Below, one piece after another: positions 3,720 to 6,212 of a stretch of 6,212 nucleotides of DNA. Made by a program: the position numbers and the translations under genes. A model generated the notes under the pieces. It had not been told where the DNA came from. It did not search any database and worked only from the letters and a program-made list of their open reading frames with translations. How positions within the stretch are numbered: the first letter of the stretch is position 1; each line of letters begins with the position of its first letter. The stretch comes from Bacteroidales bacterium UBA5621 (GTDB lineage Bacteria; Bacteroidota; Bacteroidia; Bacteroidales; VadinHA17): contig DIKJ01000131.1 of the NCBI GenBank assembly GCA_002424525.1, positions 1 through 6,212 of the forward strand, in the 5' to 3' direction.

Positions 3720-4610
3720 TTATCTTAAATCAGGGATATTTGTGTAGGGTGGGTGGTTCCAAACTTCATCGCCTTCCTTAGGAGGCATATAGGGATTTGT
3801 GCGGTGAGCCTTAAAGCCCGGCTTAAAATCGTTATTGCCAACAGCCGTATAATCCCGGTCAATCAGTTTTCTTGAATAATAGCCCTTATCAGAAAGGTGT
3901 CTGAGAAATTTTGCAATATCTGCCGCTATTGGGTTCACACCGTTCAGGAACTTTTCATATAGCTTCTTCACCTCCTCCGGTGAAGTTTTATTAACCAAAA
4001 CATCTGAAAGCCTCAGTTCCTTCCCCTTGGGGTCATTGCGTAATTTTCCGTAGAGGCACTCCTCCATACCTCCCACGGATATAATAACCTGCCTGGTCAG
4101 TAAATGCAGGATCTCATTGCTGGTTTCCTTCGGTGTTTCGCTCTCTCGCTTGGTGCCCTCAAATATGATCAAGGCCTTTATCTGGACAGCGTAAAGCAGG
4201 TAAATCAGGACCTCAAGAGTTCTTTCAACCCACTTGTAACTATTGGGACCCATGAGCCCCTTTGGTGGGTTTATATTACTTTCTGGAATAGGATACAGTT
4301 CACTCAAACTTATTGCTCCTGACTCTATTTCATAAAAGATGAAATCCAAAAGGGTATAAAGCTCTTTCTGGTCACTCAGGGGCAGTTTCATGGCCTGATC
4401 AACCGCCCTTTTCAGTTCTTCTTTGTAGAAACCTTGACGGGACTCAGGCATGTCTACACGCCACCTTATATTCGTTTCACCGTTAAGGTCCTCCAGGCAT
4501 TGCGGAACCATGCTCAGAATATTATTGCAGATATTGTCCAGTCTTGACTTCTCCTGTTCCTGCAGCTTCAAGTACCAGCTGATATACTTTGTGTACCGCG
4601 CTTTGTTCAT
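3720..4610 (-). CDS. Unrecognised 296-residue protein translationally coupled to the integrase
   Basis: I do not recognise this protein. It is soluble-looking and mostly helical, with no signal peptide. It has a charged N-terminal helical region (1-100, including KEELKRAVDQAMKLPLSDQK), a Pro/Gly-rich turn (107-122), a hydrophobic helix EVLIYLLYAVQIKALIIF (133-150) that looks like a buried core helix rather than a membrane anchor, and a further helical part (EEVKKLYEKFLNGVNPIAADIAKFLRHL, residues 212 on; shown here split: EEVKKLYEKFL, then IAADIAKFLRHL). The C-terminus (253-296) is Pro/Asn/Tyr-rich and probably disordered. No catalytic or metal-binding motif stands out. RteC-like excision regulators came to mind because of the helical make-up and place, but the characteristic motifs are missing. 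Its ATG overlaps the integrase stop as ATGA, so its dose is tied to the integrase, which suggests a role in integration/excision or lysogeny. Confidence 0.8.
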   Translation of the reverse strand: MNKARYTKYISWYLKLQEQEKSRLDNICNNILSMVPQCLEDLNGETNIRWRVDMPESRQGFYKEELKRAVDQAMKLPLSDQKELYTLLDFIFYEIESGAISLSELYPIPESNINPPKGLMGPNSYKWVERTLEVLIYLLYAVQIKALIIFEGTKRESETPKETSNEILHLLTRQVIISVGGMEECLYGKLRNDPKGKELRLSDVLVNKTSPEEVKKLYEKFLNGVNPIAADIAKFLRHLSDKGYYSRKLIDRDYTAVGNNDFKPGFKAHRTNPYMPPKEGDEVWNHPPYTNIPDLR

Positions 4611-6004
4611 ACGGCATTCCTTTTAACGGTCAGGGGCTCAGTGACGGGGGTGGTATTGCTCATTTTCTCCCGCCGTGCAGCGCGGTCCGGGTTGATATAC
4701 TTCTGCAGGGTCTTCAAATCTGAGTGCCCGGTGATCTCCATGACAGCTGTTATCGGCATGTTATAAACGTTCAGCAGGAGGGAGACACATGTGCGGCGGG
4801 CGCAATGACTGCCGATAAACTCCGATTTCGGATTTATGATCTTTATCTCTTTACTTCCCACGTACCTGGTGAGTGTTGTAGGTGTGTCGATCTTTGCAGC
4901 AGCTGCAGCGTTTTTGATGTAGTCATTGAACTTTTGCAGGGAGATGGAGGGCAGCTTGTAATCGTACTTCTTCAAAATATCCAGAGCCGGCGCGGCATAT
5001 CCCACCAGGTCAATGGAGATCTCTTCTTTGGTCTTATCCGTTACGAAGGTCCAGACGTCGCCGTCAAGGTCACTCTTTTTGAACCGCGATATATCACCCC
5101 ACCGCTGGCCGGTGTAACATCCGAAGCAGAACAGATCCCTCACCCGGTCTAGGGTAGATCCCGGGGGAAATTCATGGGTGTAGAGGTCCCGGAGCTCCTG
5201 GGCCGTCAGTGTTACAATGTCATTCTTTCTCTTTATCCTTTTCTTGTCCGCTGTTGAGAACATTTTGAACTCTCTGTATATCGGGCTCTTATTGTAGCCT
5301 CTCTCCTCCGACCACTTTAGGAAGGTTTTAAGGGACTCTATGTATTTTCCGGTGGTATCGGTCAAAAGTCCGTCCTGCTCGCCCTCTGGCCGGGCTTTCT
5401 GCCTTCCACGGGGCTTTCTGGCCATTAGGTGACTAAGAAAATCATCCATGAAAGCATGATTGATCATGCTGAAGGTTAACAGCTGGTACTTTGGCTTAGC
5501 CTCAGCGAACTCCTCCAGGGTTGTTTTAAGGGTGTTAAACTTCTGTATAGTCCGAGGTGCCAGCCTGTTCTCCTGGGCTTTTATGAATTCGTCAAAGACA
5601 TCAAAAAATGACTTCTCCCGGATCAGGAAGGGATTCTCTTTGAGCTTCGCCCACTCCTGTAAAAGCTGTTTAATCTGATCAGCAATGTAATGGGAAGGAT
5701 CATCTTTAAGCTCATTATACTTATTGAGGATCTCGTCTTTCAGTTTGTTGAGCCGGCGGTTGAACTCTATGGAACCGGTCAGTTTGTCTTTCCTCAGCTG
5801 TTTGTCAAAGTCCCACTCTGTTGGTTTAATGACATACTCTGTCTTTATCTTAATGAAGTTTGGCAGGTCCCTGTTGGATTCAGTGATCTCCCCTTTACTG
5901 AAGATCAGATAACAATAGATCCTGGTCTCTCTGCCGGCTGGTTTCTTTGTGCCGCTCTTTGTTTTCTCATAAGGAGTCTGGAGAAGAAATTTTGCTGTTG
6001 GCAT
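4607..6004 (-). CDS. int: Tyrosine recombinase / phage integrase, Bacteroidetes type
   Basis: A complete 465-residue site-specific recombinase that integrates and excises the element at att sites. Residues 1-110 form an arm-type DNA-binding domain (IYCYLIFSKGE, VIKPTEWDFDKQ), 130-240 a SAM-like core-binding domain (FFDVFDEFIKAQ ... YIESLKTFLKWSEERGY) with a basic loop at 195-206, and 265-445 the catalytic domain. The catalytic set is intact: Arg301 in CYTGQRWGDI, Lys324 in TDKTKEE, His400 and Arg403 in GSHCARRT, His427 in ITGHSDL and nucleophile Tyr436 in QKYI. A polar tail of about 25 residues follows. Length is normal for this family. It reads away from the right window edge and lies next to a tRNA-like segment, the usual place for an integrase beside its attachment site. 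Its stop overlaps the start of the 296-residue gene. A good promoter lies just upstream. Confidence 0.96.
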   Translation of the reverse strand: MPTAKFLLQTPYEKTKSGTKKPAGRETRIYCYLIFSKGEITESNRDLPNFIKIKTEYVIKPTEWDFDKQLRKDKLTGSIEFNRRLNKLKDEILNKYNELKDDPSHYIADQIKQLLQEWAKLKENPFLIREKSFFDVFDEFIKAQENRLAPRTIQKFNTLKTTLEEFAEAKPKYQLLTFSMINHAFMDDFLSHLMARKPRGRQKARPEGEQDGLLTDTTGKYIESLKTFLKWSEERGYNKSPIYREFKMFSTADKKRIKRKNDIVTLTAQELRDLYTHEFPPGSTLDRVRDLFCFGCYTGQRWGDISRFKKSDLDGDVWTFVTDKTKEEISIDLVGYAAPALDILKKYDYKLPSISLQKFNDYIKNAAAAAKIDTPTTLTRYVGSKEIKIINPKSEFIGSHCARRTCVSLLLNVYNMPITAVMEITGHSDLKTLQKYINPDRAARREKMSNTTPVTEPLTVKRNAV

Positions 6005-6028
6005 GTGTAGCGGAATTTAAATTTGAAC

Positions 6029-6059
6029 CAAAGATAAACCATTGGAAACAGATAGGAAA
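6029..6059 (-). promoter_or_regulatory. Candidate Bacteroidetes sigma-ABfr-type promoter for the integrase
   Basis: On the minus strand TTTC (6059-6056), one base off the -33 TTTG, is followed after 19 bases by TATCTTTG (6036-6029), an exact match to the -7 consensus TAnnTTTG. Transcription would begin near 6022, giving a leader of less than 20 bases before the integrase ATG. Motif match and spacing are visible; activity is inferred. Confidence 0.5.
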
Positions 6060-6184
6060 TAAAAACCGCATTTATTTTTACACAAGATTACAGCTAATTA
6101 CATTTAATATATCTAAAAGACAGATATTCAGAAGTTAATATGTAAACCACTGCAAGGGGTTGTAACATAAATTCCAATATGGGA

Positions 6185-6202
6185 AGCCCTCCCTCCGCTA
6201 CA
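6185..6202 (+). other. Possible attachment site: remnant resembling a tRNA 3' end
   Basis: CCCTCCCTCCGCTAC (6187-6201) looks like the last part of a T-stem and acceptor stem of a tRNA. It could read as TCCCTCC plus G73 (serine-like), or as CCTCCGC plus U73. No T-loop or remaining tRNA body precedes it: the bases upstream are AT-rich and unrelated. A tRNA 3' end without its body, beside an integrase, is what the far junction of a tRNA-integrated element looks like. The block is short and C-rich, so chance similarity is possible. Confidence 0.33.
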
Positions 6203-6212
6203 AAGAAAAAAG

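Larger units (their letters stand above)
6005..6212. other. Integrase upstream region: AT-rich, candidate recombinase arm-site region
   Basis: No gene is supported here. The region is A+T-rich and holds the integrase promoter, a 10-bp palindrome AATTTAAATT (6014-6023), an inverted repeat ATATCT-N7-AGATAT (6109-6127), two copies of TTAATAT (6104-6110 and 6135-6141), and a tRNA-like end near 6185-6202. Such short repeats between an integrase and an attachment core may be arm-type binding sites for integrase or excisionase, but no clear consensus family of sites is visible. Confidence 0.4.

Noticed and set aside
3720..4610. RteC-like excision regulator
   Set aside because: Place beside an integrase and helical make-up suggested it, but the conserved RteC C-terminal motif pattern is not seen, so the protein is left unassigned.
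4724..5152. A 142-codon plus-strand open frame
   Set aside because: It lies entirely opposite the integrase catalytic domain, whose active-site residues are intact; the Cys-rich protein has no sensible motif arrangement.
5690..6138. Overlapping plus-strand frames opposite the integrase N-terminus and leader
   Set aside because: They are antisense to the integrase and its promoter, and hydrophobic stretches come from complementing charged-residue codons. No independent support.

Overview
The window reads as the early (integration, control and replication) end of an integrated mobile element, most likely a temperate phage or a phage-like integrative element, in a member of the Bacteroidota. 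Three things point to that phylum. The integrase is of the Bacteroidetes phage/transposon type. The replication initiator has the DUF4373 (Lin1244/Lin1753-like) architecture common in Bacteroidetes prophages. Most starts lack a Shine-Dalgarno sequence, while exact TAnnTTTG promoter boxes lie upstream of the integrase and of the helix-turn-helix gene. No structural, conjugation or cargo gene is visible, so phage versus other element cannot be settled here.

Every supported gene is on the minus strand, so transcription runs from right to left. At the right edge, about 6185-6202, is a short block that looks like the 3' end of a tRNA gene and may be the attachment junction. Next come a roughly 200-bp AT-rich leader with a Bacteroidetes-type promoter, a full tyrosine recombinase (6004-4607) and an unrecognised 296-residue protein coupled to it by an ATGA overlap (4610-3720). 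A 111-bp intergenic region packed with three perfect inverted repeats (3610-3709) separates these from an excisionase-like HTH protein (3608-3273). After that gene sits a 40-codon ORF with an unusually good Shine-Dalgarno sequence. A terminator-like hairpin overlaps the 3' end of this ORF (3254-3132).

The replication module follows as a tightly packed operon with 1-base gaps or overlaps: a 147-residue protein that resembles a phage nuclease family but seems to have lost its active site (3124-2681), a DUF4373 initiator (2684-1926), a 101-residue helical protein in the position of a helicase loader (1996-1691), a DnaB-family replicative helicase (1689-394), a 74-residue DUF6965-like protein (392-168), and a gene cut by the left edge (171-1).

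The most striking feature is inside the initiator gene. Four tandem 11-bp repeats (consensus GTATTACGTTC, 2302-2345) lie next to 10-bp repeats and a segment about 89% A+T. A further near-exact copy and an exact inverted copy of the same 11-mer lie about 150 bp away. Because 11 is not a multiple of 3, the repeats do not encode a repeated peptide, which argues that they are conserved as DNA. Initiator, embedded iterons plus AT-rich segment, candidate loader and helicase together parallel the lambda O/ori/P layout, and suggest an autonomously initiating element that brings its own DnaB.
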